Shown piece after piece: positions 7,464 through 14,617 of a stretch of 60,689 nucleotides of DNA. Under the pieces are notes generated by a model, which had not been told where the DNA came from, ran no database searches, and worked only from the letters and a program-made list of their open reading frames with translations. The stretch is taken from the NCBI RefSeq assembly GCF_000299935.1, contig NZ_AMRL01000024.1, positions 1 through 60,689 of the forward strand. The letters run 5' to 3'. Positions within the stretch are counted from its first letter, which is position 1, and each line of letters begins with the position of its first letter. The translations under genes were made by a program, and so were the position numbers. This DNA comes from Oceanibaculum indicum P24 (GTDB lineage Bacteria; Pseudomonadota; Alphaproteobacteria; Oceanibaculales; Oceanibaculaceae).

Positions 7464-7832
7464 TTGCTAAAAAAGCTGATGTGGGGTCTGGCGGGGCTTG
7501 TCGCTGTTGCCGTCCTGGCGGTCATCCTGTCGCCTTATGACGGGCGCGGCAGCCGGCGGGATTTCTGCGAAATGGCGGTGTACCTGATCGCAAAGCGGGC
7601 TGGTGCCGATCCGGTGAAATTCCGCCTGGTGGGGGAGTGCGAGGAAATCAGCCGGGGCCGCTATTCGATGGAAGTCAGGGGACGCTACAGCACGCCCATA
7701 ACCCGCGATCCGCACCTCGCCTTTCATGCGCTGGTGGCGCAGCATGCGGGAAAGGATCGTTATGAATTGTGCTGGTATGAGGCGGCCGGCGGAGTGCGGC
7801 AGCGTATCGCGCGGGCGGAGTTCTGCTTTTGA
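7464..7832 (+). CDS. Small membrane-anchored protein of the immunity region
   Basis: 122 aa from TTG 7464, preceded by GGGAGGTG; a longer ATG form from 7431 lacks a good site. Residues 1-25 ('LKKLMWGLAGLVAVAVLAVI') form one membrane helix with a positively charged start, placing the remaining ~95 residues in the periplasm. That part has three cysteines (in 'DFCEMAV', 'VGECEEIS' and 'YELCWYE', with a fourth near the end). Its position between the repressor block and early promoter fits superinfection exclusion or lysogenic conversion genes. It overlaps the next gene (TTGA). Family unknown. Confidence 0.66.
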   Translation: MLKKLMWGLAGLVAVAVLAVILSPYDGRGSRRDFCEMAVYLIAKRAGADPVKFRLVGECEEISRGRYSMEVRGRYSTPITRDPHLAFHALVAQHAGKDRYELCWYEAAGGVRQRIARAEFCF

Positions 7833-8068
7833 GCGCTGGCGCTGAAGGGCGGCCATCTGTTCAGGCTGTCATCCGCCATATCCTGAAGGGGCTGGGGAAA
7901 AATCAGTCCTGGCTGGCGTCGGAAATGGGCATCCCGGAAGGCTCGCTTTCAAGGAAGCTGCGCGGGGTGTCTCCGCTGACAGCGGCGGAAATGGCCGGTC
8001 TTGCCAATGCGCTGGATATGGATGTGCGGATGGTGATGGCGCTGTTCGGCATTCGCCTGAAGCGCTGA
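7829..8068 (+). CDS. XRE-type HTH regulator, 79 aa
   Basis: TTG start at 7829 overlaps the preceding stop as TTGA; no internal ATG would leave the HTH complete. 'GKNQSWLASEMGIPEGSLSR' is a helix-turn-helix, followed by 'KLRGVSPLTAAEMAGLANAL' and 'DMDVRMVMALFGI'. The same layout occurs in the HTH of the repressor at 8,343-9,044 and in the protein at 8,082-8,333. Likely an accessory repressor or the antitoxin-like partner of the membrane protein it is coupled to (inference). Confidence 0.8.
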   Translation: MSAGAEGRPSVQAVIRHILKGLGKNQSWLASEMGIPEGSLSRKLRGVSPLTAAEMAGLANALDMDVRMVMALFGIRLKR

Positions 8069-8081
8069 TGCGATTGTGTGT

Positions 8082-8333
8082 TTATTCCTTTACCGGCGGC
8101 GGCACTTTTCGCGGGCCGGTGTCAGGGTCATAGCCAAAGGCTCGGATCGCGTCACGAACGTCGAGTTGAAGCATTCTGGCTATGATGAGAAATTCCGGAA
8201 GGCTGATGGTCAGCTGACCGGACAGCTTGCGGGATACTGACGATTTCGTGACGCCAAGCACTGCCGCGATCTGCTTTTGGCGGATCTTCAATTCCTTCAT
8301 CCGCTGGCTGATAAGTCCATGATCTATCGCCAT
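8082..8333 (-). CDS. XRE-type HTH regulator, 83 aa
   Basis: 'KIRQKQIAAVLGVTKSSVSR' is a clear helix-turn-helix with recognition helix 'KSSVSRKL', followed by 'LPEFLIIARMLQLDVRDAI'. It lies 9 bp downstream of the repressor gene on the same strand and converges with the 79-aa HTH gene. It could be co-transcribed with the repressor and act as a second regulator of immunity. Paralogous in pattern to its neighbours. Confidence 0.8.
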   Translation of the reverse strand: MAIDHGLISQRMKELKIRQKQIAAVLGVTKSSVSRKLSGQLTISLPEFLIIARMLQLDVRDAIRAFGYDPDTGPRKVPPPVKE

Positions 8334-8342
8334 GGATCGGCC

Positions 8343-9044
8343 TCAACTGACCGGGCGGGGCCAATGCCAATAGATCGGCGCGGCCTCGACAATCTCCGCG
8401 TCCAGTTCGACCTTGCCGGACCATAGCGACACAAGCGCATAGCGCCCCTTGGTCACGCTGGGCTGTATGGTGCGCAGCAGCCGGCGGCCATCCTTGCGGG
8501 TCACGATGCATTCCCCGGTGATCTGGTCTATCGGGGTGTCGCGCTCAATCGCTGCAAAAATCAGTTCTCCGCGCATGTAGCGCGGTGCCAGGGCGTCGGT
8601 ATCCACGATGGCGGCATAGCCTTCTTCCAGGCCGGCGGGGCGGCGCGCCCATATCTGCCCCATCACCGTTTCGTCAATATCCTGGGCTTCGCCATCGTCG
8701 GTAATGCGATAGCCGATCCGGATGCGCGGGGTTTCCGCTGCCGTCGATATGCCCCATGCGCGCATGATTTCGCGCGGGTCCACCTGCAGTGCCTCGGCAA
8801 GCCTGGCGATGGTCGGTCCCTTGATCTGGCTGTCATCCTTCAGCAGCTTGGTGATGGTGCTGGGGGTAACGCCTAGCTGCCCGGCAAGCCAGGTGCGGTT
8901 CTTGTTCAACGCCTTCAGCCGGCCGTCAACAAGGTCTTTCTTCAAAATCATCAGCAGCAGCTTTCGCTTCCGGCCCGCGTCATTCGCGGGGATCGGCGGT
9001 TCCTGCGCGCGCTGCGGGGCCTGCATTGCCGTCGCTGCCATCAT
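8343..9044 (-). CDS. CI-like phage repressor (HTH + S24-like domain)
   Basis: 233 aa. Residues 42-98 are an XRE helix-turn-helix ('NKNRTWLAGQLGVTPSTITK'). Residues 125-225 have the LexA/CI S24 fold pattern: 'YAAIVDTDALAPRYMRGELI' and 'GECIVTRKDGRRLLRTI'. In cleavable repressors the first segment carries DSM-x-PRY and the second V-K-R; here the Ser position is Ala151 and the Lys position Leu190, so self-cleavage looks unlikely. It is transcribed leftward from the operator-rich gap at 9,045-9,214. The start may be ATG 9044 or the adjacent ATG, both behind GGAG. Confidence 0.88.
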   Translation of the reverse strand: MMAATAMQAPQRAQEPPIPANDAGRKRKLLLMILKKDLVDGRLKALNKNRTWLAGQLGVTPSTITKLLKDDSQIKGPTIARLAEALQVDPREIMRAWGISTAAETPRIRIGYRITDDGEAQDIDETVMGQIWARRPAGLEEGYAAIVDTDALAPRYMRGELIFAAIERDTPIDQITGECIVTRKDGRRLLRTIQPSVTKGRYALVSLWSGKVELDAEIVEAAPIYWHWPRPVS

Positions 9045-9131
9045 CCGGGTGTCTCCGTCAGGGGTGGCCCGGCCTTCGCGCTGTCCGGTTTGGATAATCC
9101 GGTTTCAGTGCGGGCCGGTCAAACTCTCATA

Positions 9132-9172
9132 TTGTCGTTTTCGGCTAAATATAGTATGTCGAAAAACGACAA
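9132..9172. promoter_or_regulatory. Repressor operators between divergent repressor and Cro-like genes
   Basis: Two copies of the 17-bp site flank an AT-rich core: 9,132-9,148 (reverse orientation; TTGTC at 9,132-9,136) and 9,156-9,172 (ATGTC-N7-GACAA). The core between them (TAAATATAGTAT) is suitable for promoter -10 elements in either direction. The layout parallels a lambda oR with divergent promoters for repressor and cro. Exact promoters cannot be assigned by eye. Confidence 0.62.
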
Positions 9173-9214
9173 ACACCTCTCTCTGTGGTTTTTCAGCCGA
9201 TAGGAGGCTGCCTC

Positions 9215-9517
9215 GTGGCCGAAACCATCGCCAAGGTCATCGTCAGAAAAGTAGGGGGCGCTGCGGTTGTCAGCCGCATCGTCAAGCGCTCCCTGTCCTG
9301 CGTTTACAAGCATACATGGTGCCCGTCCAAGCCGGGTGCAATCGGCGGCGGGCTGGTGCCGGCATCCTGGCAAGCGCCGCTGCTGGCCTATGCGGAGGCG
9401 GAGGGCATCGATCTGCGGCCGGAGGATTTCGTCAGGCTGCGCCCGGAGCCGGACTCTGCCGCGCCCGATGGCGATGATGCCGGCGATCCCCAATCCGACC
9501 GAGAGGAGGCCGCGTGA
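9215..9517 (+). CDS. Cro-like HTH protein (carph-isopro type)
   Basis: GTG 9215 follows AGGAGG at ideal distance; an upstream ATG frame lacks a site. The N-terminus 'AKVIVRKVGGAAVVSRIVKR' and 'SLSCVYKHTWCPSKPGAIGG' followed by 'VPASWQAPLLAYAEAEGIDL' matches small phage helix-turn-helix proteins that start the rightward operon. It is the first gene transcribed away from the repressor, so a Cro function is the natural expectation. The C-terminal third is acidic and disordered. Confidence 0.75.
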   Translation: MAETIAKVIVRKVGGAAVVSRIVKRSLSCVYKHTWCPSKPGAIGGGLVPASWQAPLLAYAEAEGIDLRPEDFVRLRPEPDSAAPDGDDAGDPQSDREEAA

Positions 9518-9789
9518 TGGTGTCGCGTGATGCCCGTGCGGAAGCGTTCTATTCCGATCTTACGGAAATGGTGCTTCGCAACCTGACGGCAGGCATGGAT
9601 TTGCGGGATGTGCTGGCGGGTCTCTGTTCCGTCACCGGCTATGTCGTTGCGCAGGTTCCCGATCCTGACGGCTCCAAACTGGAAGCTTCCTGTTGCACCA
9701 CCATTGTAGCGGCGGTGGCGTTCAACCGGCGGCGGCAACAAAGCGAAGCCGGATCGCCCGCGCCGCTCTCTCCCGCGAACGGGAATTAG
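9517..9789 (+). CDS. Hypothetical phage protein, 90 aa
   Basis: ATG 9517 sits on the stop of the Cro-like gene (TGATG) behind GAGAGGAGG; a GTG three bases earlier is possible. The product has a helical N-terminus ('FYSDLTEMVLRNLTAGMDLR') and a short Cys-Cys pair. Similar small proteins often precede phage primases, but no function is known to me. Confidence 0.62.
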   Translation: MVSRDARAEAFYSDLTEMVLRNLTAGMDLRDVLAGLCSVTGYVVAQVPDPDGSKLEASCCTTIVAAVAFNRRRQQSEAGSPAPLSPANGN

Positions 9790-9795
9790 GGCGCG

Positions 9796-10851
9796 ATGCC
9801 TGCCGACAGCGCATATGGGCCGGATAGGCTTACCGTTCGCGATATCGCGGGCCTGCTGGCGGATCGGGCGGAGGAGGTGGCGCGGGCGCTGCTGCCGCTG
9901 GGGTCGAGGCGCGGCGCGGAATGGGTTGAGCTGGAGCGGGCGCGCGGCGGGCTGGGGGACAGTCTCTCGGTCTGCATTTCCGGCCCGAAACGCGGGCGCT
10001 GGTGGCACCATGCCGCCGGGCAACATGGCGACCTGATCGACCTTTACGCCTATCTGCATTCCGCCGATCCGGGGCAGGCGGTGACATGGGCCAAGGGCTT
10101 CCTTGGCCTGACGGATGACCGGGTGGCGCTGCCGCCCCCGCGCCGATCCGCCTATGCCGATGACATGGCGCTTATCGAACGCGAAAAGCGCAACAGCGAT
10201 TGGGCGCGGCGCATCTGGCGGGGCGGGACCATTCCCGCCGATGGCACGCGGACGGAAGCCTATCTGCGCGAACGGGGCTTCCCTGGCGATATCCCGAAAA
10301 GCCTGCGCCACGCGCCGGCGCTGACGCATCCGGATGGCGGCGAATTTCCCGCCATGGTGGCGGCAATCCAGCGCGCCGATGGCGAGATTGTCGCCATACA
10401 CCGCACCTTCCTGTCGCGCACCGGCGGCAAGGCGGATGTCGGTACGGCCAAGATGATCCTCGGTCCCGCGCGGGGTGCTGCGGTGCGGCTTTCCCCGCGC
10501 AAGCCGCGCCTGGTGCTGGCAGAAGGGATAGAAACCGCGCTGTCGCTGCTGACGCTGTGGCCCGGCGCCTGCGTCTGGGCCTGCCTGTCCACCAGCGGCC
10601 TGCGCGGGATCGTGCTGCCCGATTGGGTCGAGGAAGTCGTGATCTGCCCGGACTATGACCGGCCGTGCGAGACGCCCGGCCCGATGTTCGGCAAGCGGCC
10701 GGGGATGATCGCGGTGGCGGCGCTGCAGGAAAGCCTTGCAAACCGGGCCCGCCCGGTACCGTCCAGCATCGTTCTGCCGCACACCGAGGGGCTGGATTTC
10801 AACGATGTGATCCGGGCGCCGGATGGGCCGGCCAATGGGGGCGGACGGTGA
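9796..10851 (+). CDS. Toprim-domain primase
   Basis: 351 aa. The N-terminal half has 'PKRGRWWHHAAGQHGDLIDL', typical of primase-helicase N-termini with a degenerate zinc-finger region. The Toprim domain lies around 238-300: 'RLVLAEGIETALSLL' supplies the catalytic Glu (E243), and 'VVICPDYDRP' the DxD pair (286-288). It makes RNA primers or acts with the SF3 helicase encoded two genes downstream. The stop overlaps the GTG of the next gene (GTGA), indicating coupling. Confidence 0.87.
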   Translation: MPADSAYGPDRLTVRDIAGLLADRAEEVARALLPLGSRRGAEWVELERARGGLGDSLSVCISGPKRGRWWHHAAGQHGDLIDLYAYLHSADPGQAVTWAKGFLGLTDDRVALPPPRRSAYADDMALIEREKRNSDWARRIWRGGTIPADGTRTEAYLRERGFPGDIPKSLRHAPALTHPDGGEFPAMVAAIQRADGEIVAIHRTFLSRTGGKADVGTAKMILGPARGAAVRLSPRKPRLVLAEGIETALSLLTLWPGACVWACLSTSGLRGIVLPDWVEEVVICPDYDRPCETPGPMFGKRPGMIAVAALQESLANRARPVPSSIVLPHTEGLDFNDVIRAPDGPANGGGR

Positions 10852-11768
10852 AGCGCTACATCGAAATGTGGTCCAGTGGCGTCGGTTCTTGGGCCGCTGC
10901 AAAACGCCGGGTTGCGGCCGTAGGTGTCGAGCCAATCACGCTGCTTTTCACCGATACGCTTATCGAGGATGAGGATAATTATCGCTTCCTGATAGAGGGC
11001 GCGGCCAACATCCTCGGCGCTTCGTTGCCACGACAATTCGTCCCCCCTATCGACAGTTTTCCGCCTATCTGGGAGCCGGAGGCGCGGGCGCTGTTCTTGC
11101 GCGGCCTGGCGGCGGAGACCATGGAATTGCTGCCTGGTTTCGTCTGGCTGATCGAAGGTCGCAACCCATGGCAGGTGTTTTTTGATGAGCGCTTCCTGGG
11201 TAATAGCCGCGTCGATCCCTGTTCGAGAATTCTAAAGCGGCAGCTCGCGGATCGCTGGCTGGCTGAAAACTGCGATCCCGCTGCCACTGTCGTTGATGTC
11301 GGGATCGACTGGAGCGAGGCGCACCGCTTCGATGATGGTGCAGGGGGTGGGGTTCGCCCGCGTCGGGGCGCGGATGGCTGGGTCTATGAAGCGCCGTTGA
11401 CGGAGGCACCGTTCCTGACAAAGCGGGATGTCTTTCGGCTTGTAGCGGCGGCGGGGCTGCGCCGCCCGCGCCTTTATGATGAGGGGCATTCGCACGCCAA
11501 TTGCGGCGGATGGTGCATCAAGGCCGGCCATGCGCAGGCTGCCAATCTGCTGCGGAACCGCCCTGAAATCTATCGGTATCACGAGGGCCAGGAGCTGGCG
11601 ATCCGCGCTCATCTTGAGGCGGATGTTTCGATGATGACGGATCGTCGCGGCGGCGGTGGAAAAAGGCCGCTGACCATGCGGGCCTTGCGAGAGCGCATAG
11701 AGGCCGGCGGTCAGATCGATATGTTCGATTGGGGTGGGTGCGGGTGTTTCTCCGGGGTGCCCGAATGA
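10848..11768 (+). CDS. PP-loop ATP pyrophosphatase / PAPS-reductase-like protein
   Basis: 306 aa from GTG 10848, coupled to the primase gene. 'SSGVGSWAAAKR' at residues 9-20 is a PP-loop (SGGxDS-like), followed by 'LLFTDTLIEDEDNYRFL', the acidic substrate strand of PAPS-reductase and DndC-like proteins. Cysteines at 124, 218, 222, 298 and 300 ('NCGGWCIKAGHAQA', 'GGCGCF') could bind a metal or Fe-S cluster. Such proteins recur in phage replication modules; whether they modify nucleic acid is unproven. Sulfate assimilation is unlikely in this context. Confidence 0.78.
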   Translation: MKRYIEMWSSGVGSWAAAKRRVAAVGVEPITLLFTDTLIEDEDNYRFLIEGAANILGASLPRQFVPPIDSFPPIWEPEARALFLRGLAAETMELLPGFVWLIEGRNPWQVFFDERFLGNSRVDPCSRILKRQLADRWLAENCDPAATVVDVGIDWSEAHRFDDGAGGGVRPRRGADGWVYEAPLTEAPFLTKRDVFRLVAAAGLRRPRLYDEGHSHANCGGWCIKAGHAQAANLLRNRPEIYRYHEGQELAIRAHLEADVSMMTDRRGGGGKRPLTMRALRERIEAGGQIDMFDWGGCGCFSGVPE

Positions 11769-11974
11769 CCGCGCGGCGATCTGCCCCGCCATCCCCTGCC
11801 GTTAGGCGCTGCTGCCGCTGCCCCGCCGTCGCGAGCTGGGGCTATGGCGTCTTCCTGCGGCAGGGCAAGCCGGGCCGCTGGTACTGCACGAAACACAAGC
11901 CCGCCGGCGGAGAGGGGGGCGCGCGGCCGAAACCGTCGCGCCGCGCCCTGAACCGGCAGGGCGAATTGATCTGA
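11765..11974 (+). CDS. Small zinc-ribbon-like protein, 69 aa
   Basis: ATG 11765 overlaps the preceding stop (ATGA). Two metal-ligand pairs are visible, 'CCRCP' and 'WYCTKH', separated by about 25 residues with a glycine/aromatic middle ('SWGYGVFLRQGKPG'). The C-terminus is basic. A single-strand or RNA-binding accessory of the replication module is plausible but unproven. Confidence 0.65.
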   Translation: MTARRSAPPSPAVRRCCRCPAVASWGYGVFLRQGKPGRWYCTKHKPAGGEGGARPKPSRRALNRQGELI

Positions 11975-12008
11975 ACCGCCCCGGTATGTGGAGGAGGATA
12001 ACCCGGTA

Positions 12009-13415
12009 ATGGCAGCCAAGAGCGAACCGCCGAACAAGCTGGCGGAAGAGATCATGGAGGAGCGGCGACTGATCGCGGATGATGGCGGGCGGCTGTACGA
12101 ATATGATGCCGGCTTCTGGCGGCAGCTTTCCGATGCGGAGCTGCATGCCTGGGCGCTGGCTGTCGATGGTCCGCGCTCCACTTCCGCCCGCCGGCGCGGC
12201 GAAATTGTCAGCTTCCTGCGCGCGGCCTGCCACCAGCCGGTGACCTGGGGGCGCGTCGCGGATTACGAAATCGCCTGCCGCAATGGCGTGGTGGATTGCC
12301 GGAGCGGCGAAATCCGCCCGCACCGGCCGGAAGATTATCTGGAGCGGGTCATGGCCTGGGACTATTCGCCCCGCGCGCAATGCCCGCGCTGGCTGGCCTG
12401 CCTGGAAGACTGGTTCGGAGATCCTGACGCGCCGCCGCCGGAGGATCGCGGCGAAGGCCAGCAGCCGCCGGAAATCGAGGCGCTGCAGGAATTCTTCGGC
12501 TACATCGTCCTTGGCCATGCGCGCTACAAGAAAGCCCTCGTTCTGTTCGGTGAGAGCAACAGCGGCAAGACGGTGCCGCTGCATGTCGCCAAGCATATGG
12601 TCGGGCAGGATGCGTGCTGCACGCTGGCGGTCGAGCATATGGACAACCCGGTGTTGCGCTGGGTCATCAAGGGGAAGCTCCTCAATGTCGTGACGGAGCT
12701 GTCCGTCGATGCGGTCGTGGCCGATGGCGGCTTCAAGACGCTGATATCGACCGAGGAACCGGTGCTGCTGAACGGCAAGAATGAAAAGCCGGAGCTGTAC
12801 ACGCCGCGCGCGAAACACGTCTTCGCAACCAACAGCCTGCCGCGCCTGAATGACCGGACGGAAGGCGTGCTGAACCGTCTGCTGATTGTGCCCTTCACGC
12901 GGGTCATCCCGCCCGACCGGCAGGATGACGGGCTGGAAGCGGCGCTGCTGGAGGAAATGCAGGGCATCCTTTGCTGGGCTATCGAGGGGGCCAAGCGCCT
13001 GGTCGAGCGGCGGGGCCGCTTTACCGAGGTGCCAAAGGCGCGCGAAGTCCTGTCGGAAATGCGGATCGATGCCAACCCGGTTCGGCAGTTCCTCCGCGAA
13101 CGGCTCATGCCCGACAATAAGAGCGCGATCCCGCTGGCCACGCTGGTTGACGTGTACAACCGATGGAACAAGGGGTCGCGGAAGATATCGACGCGCTTCC
13201 TGGGCAAGCTGCTGCGCGAATGCGGGCAGGTCGTGAAAAATGTGCGCTACAGCGACGATGGGGTGATGTCCTCCCTGATCGGCTTCCGGGTCAACCCGTA
13301 CCGCCCGCCATCCTCGTTCCAGGTGCGGCCGGAGGCGATCATGGCGGTGGGGCCGGAGGTGACCGGGGCCGCCGATGCGGAAGCCCCGCCGGAGGTGGAT
13401 GAGGGTGAGGTTTGA
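12009..13415 (+). CDS. SF3 helicase, P4-type primase/helicase family
   Basis: 468 aa from ATG 12009, preceded by GGAGGAGG (a GTG at 11,988 is possible). The N-terminal 160 residues resemble the D5/DUF5906 N region ('DYEIACRNGVVDCRSGEIRP'). Walker A is 'GESNSGKT' (181-188); further motifs are 'GKLLNVVTELS' and 'ISTEEPVLLNGKNEKPELYT', then the sensor-like 'KHVFATNSLPRLND'. The family forms hexameric 3'-5' helicases that open phage and plasmid origins. It borders the repeat cluster at 13,487-13,634, its likely target (inference). Confidence 0.9.
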   Translation: MAAKSEPPNKLAEEIMEERRLIADDGGRLYEYDAGFWRQLSDAELHAWALAVDGPRSTSARRRGEIVSFLRAACHQPVTWGRVADYEIACRNGVVDCRSGEIRPHRPEDYLERVMAWDYSPRAQCPRWLACLEDWFGDPDAPPPEDRGEGQQPPEIEALQEFFGYIVLGHARYKKALVLFGESNSGKTVPLHVAKHMVGQDACCTLAVEHMDNPVLRWVIKGKLLNVVTELSVDAVVADGGFKTLISTEEPVLLNGKNEKPELYTPRAKHVFATNSLPRLNDRTEGVLNRLLIVPFTRVIPPDRQDDGLEAALLEEMQGILCWAIEGAKRLVERRGRFTEVPKAREVLSEMRIDANPVRQFLRERLMPDNKSAIPLATLVDVYNRWNKGSRKISTRFLGKLLRECGQVVKNVRYSDDGVMSSLIGFRVNPYRPPSSFQVRPEAIMAVGPEVTGAADAEAPPEVDEGEV

Positions 13416-13486
13416 GGGGGTGGGGCGAGAAATCCGGGGATAAGTAAGTGTGGTGGTGTTCCCCGAATGTTCCATGCGCTGTAGTC

Positions 13487-13634
13487 TGTTATCGAAGCGT
13501 TATTAAGGCGCGATCTGTTATTAACAGCCATGCGGTTTGTTATCGTCTGTTATTAACAGCGCCGCCTTTCGATAACACCACAACCCATTGTAAATAAACG
13601 GGAAAACCCCGTTTGTTATCGAGTTATCGAAGCG
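13487..13634. repeat. AT-rich repeat cluster, candidate replication origin or control site
   Basis: TGTTATCG occurs at 13,487-13,494, 13,538-13,545 and 13,614-13,621 and inverted at 13,570-13,577; a fifth near-copy is at 13,623-13,630. GTTATCGAAGCG occurs twice (13,489 and 13,624). The 13-bp palindrome CTGTTATTAACAG occurs at 13,515-13,527 and 13,547-13,559. The region has no gene, is far more AT-rich than its surroundings, and follows the replicative helicase gene. Confidence 0.72.
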
Positions 13635-13690
13635 CCCTCCTTTAATATAAAAGTCAGCTTAAAGGGGGCGGTTTTGAGGGGGGTACGTAT

Positions 13691-14425
13691 ATGAATTCTC
13701 GATTACAGATAACAGCCGGGCGGAAGCTGGCCCCGCTGGGTGCGAAGGATGCGGCTTCTTCCTCGATCCGTTCGGCGGAGGCGGCGGGTTCGCCATCGGG
13801 TGCGACCGGGCCGGCCCGGAAGCTTCGCCAGATCACGGCGCGCGCCCTGCTGGAATGGACCTATCGCGATCAGTGCGCGGATCGGCTTGCCGATGCCGGG
13901 CTGATCGGGCCGGAGCGCGATGCCGCCGGGCTGGAGCCGCGCGGCAGCTCCGCCGATGGCGTCGCGGCCCTCATGCGGCGCGATGTGCTGGGGGTGCGGA
14001 TCGATGGCGGGCCGGTCGGTGTATCGCCCAGGCTGCATCCCGATGCCGAGGCGGTGCATGATTTCGTGATCGCGGCGCTGCCCGGCCTGTCGCCCTGGAT
14101 GATCCGCCATGCCCGCGCCGGCAGCTGCCCGGATTGGGGGCAGGCCATGCGGCCGCGCATGGAACCGGACTGGAAGGGCGAGCCGCGCCATGATGGCTTC
14201 GGCCGCCCGGTGCGCGGCAGCTATCGCATGATCTATGACGCGAACCGCAATCCAATCGCCTGCGCGGTGCAGCCCGCCGATCATGTGATCTATCGCGATG
14301 CGCTGCGGCAGGATTACCGCCGCTGGTATGATGGCGTTGCTGCTGTCTTCGCTGCCTTCCGGCATGGCGGGCTGGAGGCGCACCGGCTTTCCGGCATCGG
14401 TGCCGATCCCATGCCGTGGGAATGA
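13691..14425 (+). CDS. Unknown phage protein in the position of a late regulator
   Basis: 244 aa, preceded by GAGGGGGG at good distance. The C-terminal half is well ordered ('GRPVRGSYRMIYDANRNPIA', 'ADHVIYRDALRQDYRRWYDG'), the N-terminus is low-complexity. I recognise no family. It lies between the replication genes and, downstream, a palindromic site plus terminator and then the terminase; in lambda that position belongs to the antiterminator Q. The regulatory role is inferred from layout only. Confidence 0.68.
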   Translation: MNSRLQITAGRKLAPLGAKDAASSSIRSAEAAGSPSGATGPARKLRQITARALLEWTYRDQCADRLADAGLIGPERDAAGLEPRGSSADGVAALMRRDVLGVRIDGGPVGVSPRLHPDAEAVHDFVIAALPGLSPWMIRHARAGSCPDWGQAMRPRMEPDWKGEPRHDGFGRPVRGSYRMIYDANRNPIACAVQPADHVIYRDALRQDYRRWYDGVAAVFAAFRHGGLEAHRLSGIGADPMPWE

Positions 14426-14469
14426 CCCTGCATCTGGTGTGCGGAAGGGTTACATCGGCTAAGTGTTGA

Positions 14470-14500
14470 TTGTCGTTGACAATACGAAAATTCGTTGACA
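14470..14500. promoter_or_regulatory. Palindromic repeat upstream of the late genes
   Basis: TTGTC-GTT-GACAA at 14,470-14,482 is a perfect 13-bp palindrome, and TCGTTGACA is repeated at 14,473-14,481 and 14,492-14,500 (19-bp register). The half-site TTGTC/GACAA equals that of the immunity operators but with a 3-bp instead of 7-bp spacer. TTGACA occurs twice as a potential -35. It may contain the late promoter, but no clear -10 partner was found. Confidence 0.4.
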
Positions 14501-14522
14501 GAGTGAGTGCAGCCTAAAAAAG

Positions 14523-14560
14523 AACGCCCCTGGGGAAGCCCGGCGGGCGTTTTCTTTTTG
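14523..14560 (+). terminator. Rho-independent terminator before the late genes
   Basis: AACGCCC (14,523-14,529) pairs with GGGCGTT (14,545-14,551) and is followed by TTCTTTTT. The A-run before it makes it potentially bidirectional. Standing between a putative late regulator and the terminase, it may be the site that antitermination overcomes. Beyond it, 14,561-14,828 has no credible gene. Confidence 0.75.
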
Positions 14561-14617
14561 GCCTGGTGTGCGGTGCACATCGCTACGCTTACGGGCGTTT
14601 CCTCCCATTCCAGACTT

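Noticed and set aside
13487-13634. DnaA-box cluster
   Set aside because: The repeats read TGTTATCGA and do not match TTATCCACA-type DnaA boxes; they are more like phage-specific iterons or operators.
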